Shown here: positions 1 through 8,614 of the stretch, piece after piece
Layout of the letters: the number at the start of each line of letters is the position of its first letter
Position numbering within the stretch: position 1 is the stretch's first letter
From: Aureicoccus marinus
Lineage (GTDB): Bacteria; Bacteroidota; Bacteroidia; Flavobacteriales; Flavobacteriaceae
Direction: 5' to 3'
DNA: 64,000 nucleotides
NCBI RefSeq assembly: GCF_002954325.1
Contig: NZ_MQVX01000001.1
Span: 2,409,383-2,473,382 of the forward strand
Program-made: the position numbers and the translations under genes
The notes under the pieces: model-generated
Database searches by the model: none
What the model was told of the DNA's origin: nothing
The model's input: the letters and a program-made list of their open reading frames with translations, nothing else

Positions 1-402
1 TACTTTAACCAAAAGCGCGATATAAAGGAAATTGACAAATTCCTTTGAAGGCATTGCTATATAGACCGAGCAAAGAAGTAATGTAACCCAAATAACAGCA
101 TTGCTAAGATAGATTCGGTTAAACCGATCGGGAACCCCAATGCTCCATAGTACCAGAAAAATTATTGGCAGTTGTATTAAAGCTACTATTGAATAATCGA
201 GCCTATTCAATCCTGTGATGTCATAGAGCCACATACAGAATGAATAACTGCCCATGAGACCTTTTTGATTATAAGGGTCTTGGGTAATCAAATTTGCATC
301 AAAAAAGTACTTTTCAGGCAGAACTTTACTCGTCATGAACCCGATTAAAAGGGTAATAACAAACAATACAAAATACCCGATGGTCTTTTTCCTAATGCGC
401 AC
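1..402 (-). CDS. Partial membrane protein of polysaccharide cluster (possible polymerase)
   Basis: An open frame runs off the left edge from a GTG codon at 400-402. An in-frame TAA lies four codons upstream, so GTG is the only plausible start; it overlaps the end of the upstream pyruvyl transferase gene by 11 bases, which suggests translational coupling. The 134 visible residues hold about three hydrophobic segments (near residues 8-23, 72-88 and 99-116) separated by a polar loop containing YDITGLNRLDYS. Position next to a flippase and a Wzz-like protein makes an O-antigen or exopolysaccharide polymerase (Wzy/EpsG-like) the most likely role. That is inference from context and topology; I recognise no diagnostic motif. 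The C-terminal part is missing because the window ends. Confidence 0.55.
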   Translation of the reverse strand, partial: MRIRKKTIGYFVLFVITLLIGFMTSKVLPEKYFFDANLITQDPYNQKGLMGSYSFCMWLYDITGLNRLDYSIVALIQLPIIFLVLWSIGVPDRFNRIYLSNAVIWVTLLLCSVYIAMPSKEFVNFLYIALLVKV

Positions 403-1435
403 TCTCTGTTTTTAGTTCAGCCTGCCCAATAAAGGCTCTGCATTTCTCTTTTAATGCGTCTGAAAGTGCTCTAAAAGATTCAGGATTGGTTGGAGGGTTA
501 TCAAAGTCGACCTCATCGGGATGATAAACATTCATTTCCTTTCCAAACAATTCATTCAATTCGGCCTTAGATTGGGTGGTAAGAATATTGATATGATCCA
601 GAATCCCTCTGAATCTCGACATGTGTTGTTTCTCGTCTGTCAATCCTTCCATAACAAACAAAACAGGAGTTCCCAATGCTAAACAAGGCAAAGCACAATG
701 TATTCTTGAAGTAATGACCAATTCAGCCTTTGCATATTTTTTCAAAATGGACCTTGCTATTCGATACAATTCGTCCGTGCTTTGTTTAGAATCAACATAA
801 TGTTCAACCGATTCAGCCTTATCTATGATGGATGAGGGAACATAATCCTCTATTTTGGCTTTATCTTTTTTAAAATAATCCTTAAGTTTTATTAGTTTTT
901 TAAGTCTGCTTAAACTCAATCCTTTCAAAGCTTCAGCAAACGAAATTTTAGAGAGCAAATTCTTGTCATACCCGTACAAAGGATCGACCATATAGATTCC
1001 CTCGCGATTTCCTTCAGTATACTTATACTTTTCATCAAGCGTTGTGGTAAGACAAAAACTAAAGTAAGCCTCAATACCCTTGTTCTTAAGTAATTCAACA
1101 GTACGATAATCCCGGCAACCAATAGGTTGATGTTTCTTTAAGTAATCAATATTCTCTGGTTTTTCGAGAATAATGGCGGCACTTGTAGGTTGTAAGTGGA
1201 AAGAAACGAACAGAGGGTCCAAGTTAGGGTTCGGTGGCCAATTGTGAGGGGCGTCTGTGAACCATCCATTCATGATTACCAGGGCCTTATCATAATCCGG
1301 ATTATTCAAGTGGTCCCTTTCTACATAGAAATCAACATGTGGCAAAAATTGCTCAGCTGCGCAACTTTGGATATGGTCACCAATGTTGACTAATCCTAAA
1401 TTACTCTGTTTGTGTTCAAATAATGCGTACTTCAT
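392..1435 (-). CDS. Polysaccharide pyruvyl transferase family protein
   Basis: A 347-residue cytoplasmic protein resembling the WcaK/CsaB polysaccharide pyruvyl transferase family, which transfers a pyruvyl group from phosphoenolpyruvate onto a sugar of a nascent surface polysaccharide. Supporting features are the N-terminal NIGDHIQSCA segment near residue 17, the middle PIGCRDYRTVELL segment near residue 105 (in this family the chain resembles 'R(E/D)xxS'), and the C-terminal RIHCALPCLALGTPVLFV block near residue 245, typical of the GT-B-like donor-binding half. The length fits the family. It lies 21 bases after the flippase gene and overlaps the next downstream membrane protein by 11 bases, so it belongs to one polysaccharide operon. 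The exact sugar acceptor cannot be read from sequence. Confidence 0.8.
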   Translation of the reverse strand: MKYALFEHKQSNLGLVNIGDHIQSCAAEQFLPHVDFYVERDHLNNPDYDKALVIMNGWFTDAPHNWPPNPNLDPLFVSFHLQPTSAAIILEKPENIDYLKKHQPIGCRDYRTVELLKNKGIEAYFSFCLTTTLDEKYKYTEGNREGIYMVDPLYGYDKNLLSKISFAEALKGLSLSRLKKLIKLKDYFKKDKAKIEDYVPSSIIDKAESVEHYVDSKQSTDELYRIARSILKKYAKAELVITSRIHCALPCLALGTPVLFVMEGLTDEKQHMSRFRGILDHINILTTQSKAELNELFGKEMNVYHPDEVDFDNPPTNPESFRALSDALKEKCRAFIGQAELKTESAH

Positions 1436-1456
1436 AAGACTGCAGGGTTATAAGGT

Positions 1457-2833
1457 TTATGGCAGTAAAAACTTCTCTTTAATCTTTAATAAAAGATCTT
1501 TGTTCTTGTAAATAAAATAACCGGTCATTAAAATTAAGACACTCGCTTTTAACTCATGACTTTGAGAAAATTGGACCAGTGTGGTAACTAAGAAAATAGC
1601 CAGTAAGGTACACAGCTCTAGGTAATTTATTTGCAAGCTAAATCGTTTTTTTCTCAGAACAAATGTACAAGCAAAACCAGCAACTGATCCCAAAGCAACC
1701 GCATATAATCCTAGAGTCTGAATTAATCCTACACTAATTATAAAATTCAGTACCCCGCCGGCCAAGGTCGTAGTAAAGACTTCTTTCGTGTTCTTTGCCT
1801 TCAGATAATATGCTCCTAAAAAAGCACAGAAGGCAGAAAAACCAGATGAGAGTAACAATAAAGGCAAGTAATTCTTCGATTCTTCAAATTCGCTAGCGGC
1901 AGTAAACTCAATCAAAAAGCTTGCACTTGAAGTGATTAAAACAACCAAAGTAAGCTCAAAGATCATGTATCGATTGAAAAAGTTGTGGTTGACATTGATC
2001 TGATTGGGATCCTCACCTATTGTATGATCTTGCCATGAGAGAATAAAAATTGAATTAAACAAGGCCACAATGCCGGCATACCGTGCCGCTACGGCATATA
2101 TTCCATTCCATTCCTCACTGAGGAAGTATAAAATCAAAAATCGATTTCCCAAATCTATTAACCACCAGCTAACTGAATTAGGCAATAGGGGCCATGAGTA
2201 TTTCAGCATACTTGTCGTTAATTGAATAGAAGTACTTCGTAGTGAAAAATAGCGGAAAATACCAGAATACAGAACTCCAAAAATCAAAGCCGCGAACTGG
2301 GCAAGACTGAGAGCCAAAATGAAATTATATAAACTGCTCATTCCACTAAAGATTACAAACATCGTGGCTATAACAATAGTCAGGGCATTCGTCACCCCGA
2401 ATACGGCATATTCCTTATTCAATTGTAATCCCCTTAATGATTGCTGAAGGAGGTTAGTAAAGCAGAAGGAAGCCTGCAAAAAAACAAAGGGCCAATAGAG
2501 TTGATTATACGCTTTGGGAAATAGATAGTAACCCAAGACTGACAACAGGAAAAGACCGGTTAACAAAAAGGTAGATGCCGTGGTTATAATACTAGGTCTT
2601 CGTCCTTCAGACCGCTCCTCCAAAAGAAAACGATAAACACCATCAGCTATTTGTAAGGTAATGAGAGGAGTCAAAAGAGTAATTGAAACAAGTATTAGAT
2701 CGTAGACACCTAAATCCGATTTGTTTAAGAAAAAGGACAAGACAGGTATTAGCACGAACATGACCAATTTCGTGCCAATAATACCGATAGCGTACAATCC
2801 AGTTGATTTAAATAATTTATTTTTTGTAGTCAA
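1457..2833 (-). CDS. Oligosaccharide flippase (Wzx-like)
   Basis: A 458-residue protein made almost entirely of hydrophobic segments, about 12 to 14 predicted membrane helices, matching the MATE/PST superfamily of polysaccharide flippases that move lipid-linked repeat units across the inner membrane. The N-terminal stretch with IGIIGTKLVMFVLIPVLS and the pattern FLNKSDLGVYDL are typical of RfbX/Wzx-type proteins, whose first loop commonly reads 'L...LGxYxL'. It sits between a Wzz-like chain-length protein (31 bases upstream) and a pyruvyl transferase, all on the minus strand, which supports a Wzx/Wzy-type assembly route. The substrate is unknown. Confidence 0.85.
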   Translation of the reverse strand: MTTKNKLFKSTGLYAIGIIGTKLVMFVLIPVLSFFLNKSDLGVYDLILVSITLLTPLITLQIADGVYRFLLEERSEGRRPSIITTASTFLLTGLFLLSVLGYYLFPKAYNQLYWPFVFLQASFCFTNLLQQSLRGLQLNKEYAVFGVTNALTIVIATMFVIFSGMSSLYNFILALSLAQFAALIFGVLYSGIFRYFSLRSTSIQLTTSMLKYSWPLLPNSVSWWLIDLGNRFLILYFLSEEWNGIYAVAARYAGIVALFNSIFILSWQDHTIGEDPNQINVNHNFFNRYMIFELTLVVLITSSASFLIEFTAASEFEESKNYLPLLLLSSGFSAFCAFLGAYYLKAKNTKEVFTTTLAGGVLNFIISVGLIQTLGLYAVALGSVAGFACTFVLRKKRFSLQINYLELCTLLAIFLVTTLVQFSQSHELKASVLILMTGYFIYKNKDLLLKIKEKFLLP

Positions 2834-2864
2834 AGAAAATATAGTTTAAGACTAAATTCACTAT

Positions 2865-3932
2865 CTAAGCTGCTTTCTCCTTCTCACTTTGATACCTGTT
2901 CAAAAAACCGTTCAATTCAATCAAAAGACCGAACAAGAACCCAAAAGCTACTCCCAGTATTGGAAAAAGATACTTGTACTCGTTGAATACTCCTTTTAAG
3001 CTTACTCCGTTCTCTGGAAATTCACTAATAACGTTTAATATGCTTAAAGTGTTTGCTTTCATAGTGTTAAGAGCAATAAGCTTCGTTTTTATATCGTCCT
3101 TTTTGTCAATTACAGTGATTTCTGTATTCGTTGACCCCCCTCCTTCGGCAAGATCAATTTGGGTTCCTTGAAAACTGTTTTCTGCCTGTTTAAGCATGAC
3201 CCTTCTATACAGAACTTGTAAAGAATCAACGTCAGCTAACTCCTGATTTAGCAGAGTTTCTTGCAAGGAAATATTCTCTTCATTGGTCTTCTTCTGTAGC
3301 TGGAAGTACGAATTCTTACTGATCGAATTCAAAAGAGGCTCCTGAATTTTTTTTGCTATTTTCGGGTCCCTGGCAACAAGGGCTAACCTGTGGAATTGAG
3401 CGTCTAAAGAATTAAAACTATTTAAATATGATTTGATATCGATATTTTGCCTTGTGGTAGAATCCAACCCTTTAATAAATTGATCAAACGTGCGAATTTT
3501 TTGATTCCGATCGGCAAAAGACTCAATTGATATTTCATCTATAAGGGCAGCCTCACCGGTCTCAATATTTAATGTCCTAGCCAAATTGATGCTGTCTTGT
3601 GAGTCCGCAAGATTGTTGTAGTATTCTATATTATTATAAAGTTGCTGAGTACTGTTAAAATTGGGTTCCAAAACCATCTTTGACACATATTTAGGGGGCA
3701 ATAAATAATCCGCAATCAAACCGGCAGTCAATCCAAGGATACCCATTATTACAATTAGCCTAAAATACTTCTTGATAAAGAGTAAAAACTCAATGACAAA
3801 TTGACCAAAGCCAATAAATAAGCTTCTAAACCAACCGATGAATCGATTAAACGCTGCACCTACAGCGTTAAAAAAGTCTCCCAAATCTATCTCGTCAGAT
3901 TCCTGTTTTTCCGATTGTTGAGCCATATTCAT
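2865..3932 (-). CDS. Wzz-like polysaccharide chain length determinant
   Basis: A 355-residue inner-membrane protein with one hydrophobic segment near residues 58-75 (YFRLIVIMGILGLTAGLIA) and another near 325-342 (LFPILGVAFGFLFGLLIEL), bracketing a periplasmic region rich in coiled coil. This two-helix layout and the post-helix segment LLPPKYVSKMVLEPN are typical of Wzz/polysaccharide co-polymerase proteins, which set polymer length with Wzy. There is an unusual acidic, amphipathic N-terminal extension of about 55 residues before the first helix. It starts 3 bases after the DUF6909 gene ends, so transcription may be coupled. An alternative start is the second ATG six bases downstream. Confidence 0.75.
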   Translation of the reverse strand: MNMAQQSEKQESDEIDLGDFFNAVGAAFNRFIGWFRSLFIGFGQFVIEFLLFIKKYFRLIVIMGILGLTAGLIADYLLPPKYVSKMVLEPNFNSTQQLYNNIEYYNNLADSQDSINLARTLNIETGEAALIDEISIESFADRNQKIRTFDQFIKGLDSTTRQNIDIKSYLNSFNSLDAQFHRLALVARDPKIAKKIQEPLLNSISKNSYFQLQKKTNEENISLQETLLNQELADVDSLQVLYRRVMLKQAENSFQGTQIDLAEGGGSTNTEITVIDKKDDIKTKLIALNTMKANTLSILNVISEFPENGVSLKGVFNEYKYLFPILGVAFGFLFGLLIELNGFLNRYQSEKEKAA

Positions 3933-3935
3933 TTT

Positions 3936-5624
3936 TTAAGTTGAAAATATTTGTTTTAGAATTTTTTCAGTTATCAGGTAAGTGGGTTTTACCCCGGTTT
4001 GCCCCAATCCGCCTGAAGCCAGGGTACTCCCCGTTTCTAAGGGATTATCTGAGGCGTAATAAGCATAGCGTAGAGCAACATCTTTGCGGATGTTCTTTCG
4101 GATCTTTGAAGCGGCTTGGATGGCCTTCTGATAGTGTACTCCTTCCATTTCCAAACCGATCACGTTCCAGGTCGATTCGTAGAAGAACCTCAGCAGGTCT
4201 TTGTTTTGTAGTGAAGTGCCCAGCACCGTTACCATCGTTCCTTCCAACACCTTCAATCCGCTGTCCTCGAAGTCGGAAGCCTTCAACTGGTTCGTAAAGG
4301 GATAATTATCCGCGGTACCCTCAAAAATATGAGCAGATGGGATCATCAGGTCCCCTTTACCTCCTTCCAAAATACCGGCTTTCCCCATCACCGAAATCGA
4401 TTCTACCTTTAAATAATGCTTTTGACCTTGCTTTTCAAAAGGCCTCAAAAGTTCATCAATCGTTTCGTACGCCTGCTCTCCGAAGGCATAGTCCATAACA
4501 AATATAACGGGTTTGTCTGCGTCCGAATCTCCGGTCAATAAATCATATGAACAGTCTTTGTTAATAAACTTCGCGCTGTCAAACAGCTGCACATCGATGT
4601 TTGCACCGGTGGTGTCATCGATAAAAATCATCCCGTTTTCTTCGGCTTTTGACCACACTTGTTTGCGAAGAGCCTCGCTCCCATCCTTGCTAAGGGTTTC
4701 GAACATTTCGAGGTCCGATTGTCCCTCCATGAGTTCCTCCAGTGCAGGACTCGCGAAAAGAGAATTCATGACCGAGTGCATATTGGCCGAGATAATGTGG
4801 ATGGGGCGGTCAATGAGGTCATTCTTGAGCAGCTCCTCTTTGATCGTCGTTGCCCAACGCTCGCCATGGATGTGATGACCTAGACGCTCTCTCAATAAGG
4901 GGCTAAACGTAATGGTGCGTTTGTTTCTTTCCGTTCGCTCCTCAATGGCCAGGGATCCCAAGGCGTAGACGATACGTAAAAACCGATCGGTATTATTCGC
5001 TTGTGCGAAGCTCTGTAAGGCGTCATCGATTTCATCAAAAGTTCTTCCAAGGATTTGTGCCGCATGGATAATAGCCACTTCCCGCTGCTTGGAGGTCGGC
5101 TTTTTCAGAGCGAGGTACTCGCCCAGTTTATCCCAGTCCCTGACCGTTTGTCCGCTCTCTTCAACGAGTACCTTGTCACATATTTTTTCGGATTCGATAA
5201 ACAGAAAAGTCAGGTGGGTGAGAATATCATAAATATCACTCCGGCCTCGGGTAATCTCTATATTCATTTGCTCCTGATCGATACGGTAACAGTTTCGCCT
5301 TCTCTTGGGAGGAACAATGGCCGGAATATGAGAACGAGAGAAACCTTCGTCCGAGGTAAGGTTGATAAAACGGCATTCTTCTATGCCTTCGGGCAAGCGG
5401 TCCAGCACATAGACTAATCCGTTGAGTTCCGCCTTCTCTTCTGCAACAGAACCGTAAATCTCAGGCCTTAAAACCAGAAGGGCGCTTTTGAGAGATTTCC
5501 CCGATACACCCGAAGGTTTGTAAAACCCTCTGTTGAGCATATGGCGCATGGTAATGTAGAGTCGCTCTATGGCATTTGTGGATTCCTGAGCTCTTGTAGT
5601 TGGGTTGACATGGGGTACCGACAT
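3936..5624 (-). CDS. DUF6909 family protein, nucleosidase-like C-terminal part
   Basis: A 562-residue soluble protein that I recognise as the Bacteroidota family DUF6909; its function is not established. The N-terminal half is helical and contains RGRSDIYDILTHL and HAAQILGRTFDEIDDALQ. The C-terminal third (about residues 410-510) carries features reminiscent of nucleoside phosphorylases and nucleosidases: MGKAGIL followed by GDLMIP, and later VIGLEMEGVHYQKA, which resembles the 'MExEG' ribose-binding segment of that fold. The resemblance is by eye only. A perfect TAnnTTTG box lies about 15 bases before the ATG, so it probably has its own promoter and may lead transcription into the polysaccharide genes downstream. 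Confidence 0.75.
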   Translation of the reverse strand: MSVPHVNPTTRAQESTNAIERLYITMRHMLNRGFYKPSGVSGKSLKSALLVLRPEIYGSVAEEKAELNGLVYVLDRLPEGIEECRFINLTSDEGFSRSHIPAIVPPKRRRNCYRIDQEQMNIEITRGRSDIYDILTHLTFLFIESEKICDKVLVEESGQTVRDWDKLGEYLALKKPTSKQREVAIIHAAQILGRTFDEIDDALQSFAQANNTDRFLRIVYALGSLAIEERTERNKRTITFSPLLRERLGHHIHGERWATTIKEELLKNDLIDRPIHIISANMHSVMNSLFASPALEELMEGQSDLEMFETLSKDGSEALRKQVWSKAEENGMIFIDDTTGANIDVQLFDSAKFINKDCSYDLLTGDSDADKPVIFVMDYAFGEQAYETIDELLRPFEKQGQKHYLKVESISVMGKAGILEGGKGDLMIPSAHIFEGTADNYPFTNQLKASDFEDSGLKVLEGTMVTVLGTSLQNKDLLRFFYESTWNVIGLEMEGVHYQKAIQAASKIRKNIRKDVALRYAYYASDNPLETGSTLASGGLGQTGVKPTYLITEKILKQIFST

Positions 5625-5638
5625 CCGCTTTTTGAACG

Positions 5639-5646
5639 CAAAGGTA
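5639..5646 (-). promoter_or_regulatory. -7 promoter box of DUF6909 gene
   Basis: The minus strand reads TACCTTTG, a perfect match to the Bacteroidota -7 consensus TAnnTTTG, 15 to 22 bases before the start codon. No TTG -33 element at the expected spacing was seen. Confidence 0.5.
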
Positions 5647-5685
5647 GAACAATATAGTCCCCGTGCTTCTTAAAGCAGCTAAATT

Positions 5686-7185
5686 CTAGGTGGTCTTGAA
5701 AGCCGAAAGGGGGTCCGCCGTGCTTCGGTCATTCGCTAATCGCTTGACCTTGTTTTGCCCACCAAGCTTACCGATCGATTTCATAAAGGCGTCGAATCCA
5801 CCTGCTTGTATCGTGGTAATCTTTAAGGGTTGGAGAATTTTACCCTCTATCAAATCCTTGTAGTAACTATTCTGCTCTTGCATGGACTTGTCCATTTCTG
5901 CAGCAAAACCCTTGAGGTCTTCCGGTTCCTGATCGAATTCTATGAGCCACTCGTGATAAGGCAATTCTCCTTCCTCCGGAGCCGTTTGTGGTGATACTGT
6001 AAATTCGTTGACACGAGCAGGGAAAGCCTGTATACCCTCCTGAATGGCTTGCTCCACTTCTTTGGCGATGACGTGTTCGCCAAAGGCGGATATAAAGTGT
6101 TTAATGCGTCCCGAAACCACCACCTTGTAGGGGTCTTTAGAAACAAACCGAACGGTATCTCCAATATTATAACCCCATAAACCCGCGTTGGTTGACAGGA
6201 TAAGCGCATAATCTTTGCCCAAAACAACCTCCTCCAGTCCCAATCGGGGCGGGTTATCATCAAAAAACTGGTCGGCCGGAATAAACTCGTAATAGATCCC
6301 CGCATCCAACAACAGCAACAAGCCAGGGTCATCCTGTTGGTTTTGAAAGGCAAAGAAGCCTTCACTAGCAGGAAAGAGTTCCACACTATCGACCGATCGG
6401 CCAATGAGGGATTCAAACTTAGCTCGGTAAGGTTCGTAATTAACCCCCCCGTAAACAAAGAGAGAAAAATTTGGAAAAAGATCACCTACCCTTTTGCTTC
6501 CTGCACTTTGCAAGCGTTCAAAATACATTTGTACCCAAGACGGTATGCCCGCAATAACACGCATATCGGCCCGAATCGTCTCTTCTACAACAGCATCAAC
6601 CTTGGTTTCCCAATCCTCTATACAATTGGTTTCCCAAGAAGGCAATCTATTGGTCTGCAAATAAGCCGGGAGGTAATGAGCCGATATTCCTGAAAGGCGG
6701 CCATAATAGATTCCGCCTTTCTTTTCAAGGACAGGGCTTCCCTGCAAAAAAATCATTTTTCCATTCACAAATTCCGTATTTCCGGATTCATGTATGTAAT
6801 GAAGCAGTGCTCTTCTTGAGGCCCGAACCTGCTCCTTCATCGAAATGGAGGTGATGGGTATAAACTTAGATCCAGAAGTCGTTCCCGAGGTTTTAGCAAA
6901 ATACTTCGGGCGTCCTGGCCACAGGACATCTTCTTCCCCGGCAACAATTCGTTCTACGTAATTCCGTAGCTGTTCATAGTCCCGAACAGGCACGCGCTCT
7001 CGAAAATCTTGTGGTGATTTAATGGAAGCAAAATCGTGGTCTTTCCCGAAGGCCGTATTTTTTGCCTGGCGGATGAGTTTCTTGAAAACGGCCTCTTGAG
7101 TCTGATGGGGCTGTGCCATCCACCGGGCATCTGATTGAACCACTCGTCTGGCGTAGTGCTTAGCGGCCCAGGCCTTTAAACTCAT
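5686..7185 (-). CDS. GH3 family acyl-acid-amido synthetase-like protein
   Basis: A 499-residue protein of the GH3 family, adenylate-forming enzymes best known from plants where they conjugate auxin or jasmonate to amino acids; bacterial members have no settled substrate. Visible family marks are the ATP-binding loop FAKTSGTTSGSKFIPIT near residue 108, a FVYGGVNYEPYR segment near residue 248 and STNAGLWGYNIGDTVRF near residue 335, followed by VVSGRIKHFISAFGEHV in the C-terminal lid. The length is typical for bacterial members. It starts 9 bases after the M23 peptidase stop, so the two are probably cotranscribed; the pairing hints at a cell-envelope or metabolite-tailoring job, but this is inference. 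Confidence 0.85.
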   Translation of the reverse strand: MSLKAWAAKHYARRVVQSDARWMAQPHQTQEAVFKKLIRQAKNTAFGKDHDFASIKSPQDFRERVPVRDYEQLRNYVERIVAGEEDVLWPGRPKYFAKTSGTTSGSKFIPITSISMKEQVRASRRALLHYIHESGNTEFVNGKMIFLQGSPVLEKKGGIYYGRLSGISAHYLPAYLQTNRLPSWETNCIEDWETKVDAVVEETIRADMRVIAGIPSWVQMYFERLQSAGSKRVGDLFPNFSLFVYGGVNYEPYRAKFESLIGRSVDSVELFPASEGFFAFQNQQDDPGLLLLLDAGIYYEFIPADQFFDDNPPRLGLEEVVLGKDYALILSTNAGLWGYNIGDTVRFVSKDPYKVVVSGRIKHFISAFGEHVIAKEVEQAIQEGIQAFPARVNEFTVSPQTAPEEGELPYHEWLIEFDQEPEDLKGFAAEMDKSMQEQNSYYKDLIEGKILQPLKITTIQAGGFDAFMKSIGKLGGQNKVKRLANDRSTADPLSAFKTT

Positions 7186-7194
7186 AGTGTCCTT

Positions 7195-8067
7195 CTACTT
7201 AAAATCGATAAAGTTTTTGGGGTTCACGGCTTTCCCTCTCTTCCACAATTCAAAGTGGAGATGGGGTCCCGTGGTCAATTCACCCGTGTTGCCTACAGTT
7301 GCAATGACTTCTCCGGCACGGACAACATCTCCCTGACTTTTGGTCAGAGAACCATTGTGTTTATACACAGAGGTAAAATCGTCGTTGTGCTCCACGATTA
7401 GGACATAACCGGTTTCGGCCGTCCATTCCGCAAAAATAACGGTCCCGTCTGCAACTGCTTTTACAGGGGATTTACTTTTTGCGGCAATATCGATGGCGTA
7501 ATGCTTCTTTAGCAGATCAAACTCTTGGGTGATAGAACCGCTCAAGGGCGAAAAGAGGGCAACCGCTTTACTCTTGTCCGAAAGTTCGAAGATGCTGTAT
7601 TTATCTTCTTCATCGACCTGACGTCTCAAATCGAGGTCTTCCCGACTGGGTTTAAGATCAATATTGCTGAGATCCGGGGCTTGAAATTGGCTTTTTAGAG
7701 AGTCTGGATCAAAATCCACAATGGCCACTTCACCCCTTAAAACACGGCGAATTGTATCAAGATACTGATTGGTATATGCAATTCTTTGCTCCAGAGAGTC
7801 CGCTTTGTACGTCAAATCACTTGCCTGTCTTCTCATCTGTGTTGACTCGTATCCCGGAATCCATTCCCGCAGAGGAGTAAAGGCAATGAGAAGGTAAGTC
7901 AATCCGGTAAGGCCCAATATCACAATGGAACCGGAGACAAAAACATTTAGGCGGCTCAGTTTGAAAGACATTTTTTCTTCAAATGTGCTTTCGTTGAGGA
8001 TGACCAAGCGGTACTTGTGGAGTAACCTCCGCTTGATTTCTTTGCCTTTTCTTCTTTTTCTGGCCAT
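7195..8067 (-). CDS. M23 family metallopeptidase (murein endopeptidase)
   Basis: A 290-residue peptidoglycan hydrolase. After a basic cytoplasmic stretch (RKRRKGKEIKRR) comes a single membrane anchor at about residues 42-65, then a coiled-coil periplasmic stalk, and a C-terminal LytM/M23 domain. The zinc ligands are visible as HYAID (H..D) near residue 190 and HLHFE near residue 272, so the domain looks catalytically intact, unlike the degenerate EnvC/NlpD type. It would cleave peptide cross-links in the cell wall. It is divergent from tatA, and a perfect TATCTTTG box lies only 5 bases before the ATG, implying a very short leader. Confidence 0.9.
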   Translation of the reverse strand: MARKRRKGKEIKRRLLHKYRLVILNESTFEEKMSFKLSRLNVFVSGSIVILGLTGLTYLLIAFTPLREWIPGYESTQMRRQASDLTYKADSLEQRIAYTNQYLDTIRRVLRGEVAIVDFDPDSLKSQFQAPDLSNIDLKPSREDLDLRRQVDEEDKYSIFELSDKSKAVALFSPLSGSITQEFDLLKKHYAIDIAAKSKSPVKAVADGTVIFAEWTAETGYVLIVEHNDDFTSVYKHNGSLTKSQGDVVRAGEVIATVGNTGELTTGPHLHFELWKRGKAVNPKNFIDFK

Positions 8068-8072
8068 AAAAA

Positions 8073-8080
8073 CAAAGATA
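8073..8080 (-). promoter_or_regulatory. -7 promoter box of M23 peptidase gene
   Basis: The minus strand reads TATCTTTG, a perfect TAnnTTTG match, starting 13 bases before the ATG. A transcript from here would have almost no leader. No -33 TTG was found at the right distance. Confidence 0.5.
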
Positions 8081-8241
8081 GCAGATGATTTTAATTCAGA
8101 GAGGCTTTGGACGAATTATAAGAAAGTCTTAAGAATTCCTCAGCCACTGCAATTATTGGCCCCTCTCCCCGATTTATTCCCTAGAATTCGGTTCTGCCGA
8201 ACTCTAATCTTTTTATTACTTTTACTACTCTAAACTACATT

Positions 8242-8450
8242 ATGGATTTTTTAGTACAATCAATATTCCTAGCCATTCCTGGACCTGCTTCTGTAGCCCT
8301 GATTGTCGTTGTTGTTTTGCTGCTTTTTGGAGGCAAAAAATTCCAGAACTAATGCGCGGTTTGGGTAGCGGAATCAAGGAATTTAAAGACGCCACCAAGG
8401 AAGACGAACAGCTGGACGAAGGAAAAAAAGAGTCTTCTTCCAACGAATGA
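8242..8450 (+). CDS. tatA: Sec-independent translocase TatA, frame broken
   Basis: The first 33 codons encode a TatA/TatE-type start: a short N-terminus, one hydrophobic helix (VALIVVVVLLLFGG) and KK, then the frame hits TAA at 8350-8352. Reading on in the next frame restores the conserved amphipathic helix: PELMRGLGSGIKEFKDA, then an acidic tail ending at a TGA at 8448-8450. Adding one A to the run of six A at 8335-8340 would give GGKKIPELMRG, exactly the family pattern, and a 69-residue protein of normal length. TatA forms the pore of the twin-arginine export system with TatC (not in this window). The break is most simply a homopolymer sequencing error. Transcription is divergent from the M23 gene. 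Confidence 0.85.
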
Positions 8451-8614
8451 TCCTGTCTTCGCGGTACTGAACCACCTCTCTCTACCTCAAAAAACACGCT
8501 GGTAGTGCCGTCTTTTAGCGCTTTCACAACAAAAAATTAAACCGCTGATTGCCTTGGTCTATTTTGGTCTTGATATAATAGGGCTTCTTTGCCTGGATCG
8601 AAATCTGATTAAGC

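Noticed and set aside
8335..8340. Programmed frameshifting in tatA
   Set aside because: No good slippery heptamer or downstream stem was seen, and the same kind of break in gltX and glnS favours sequence error.
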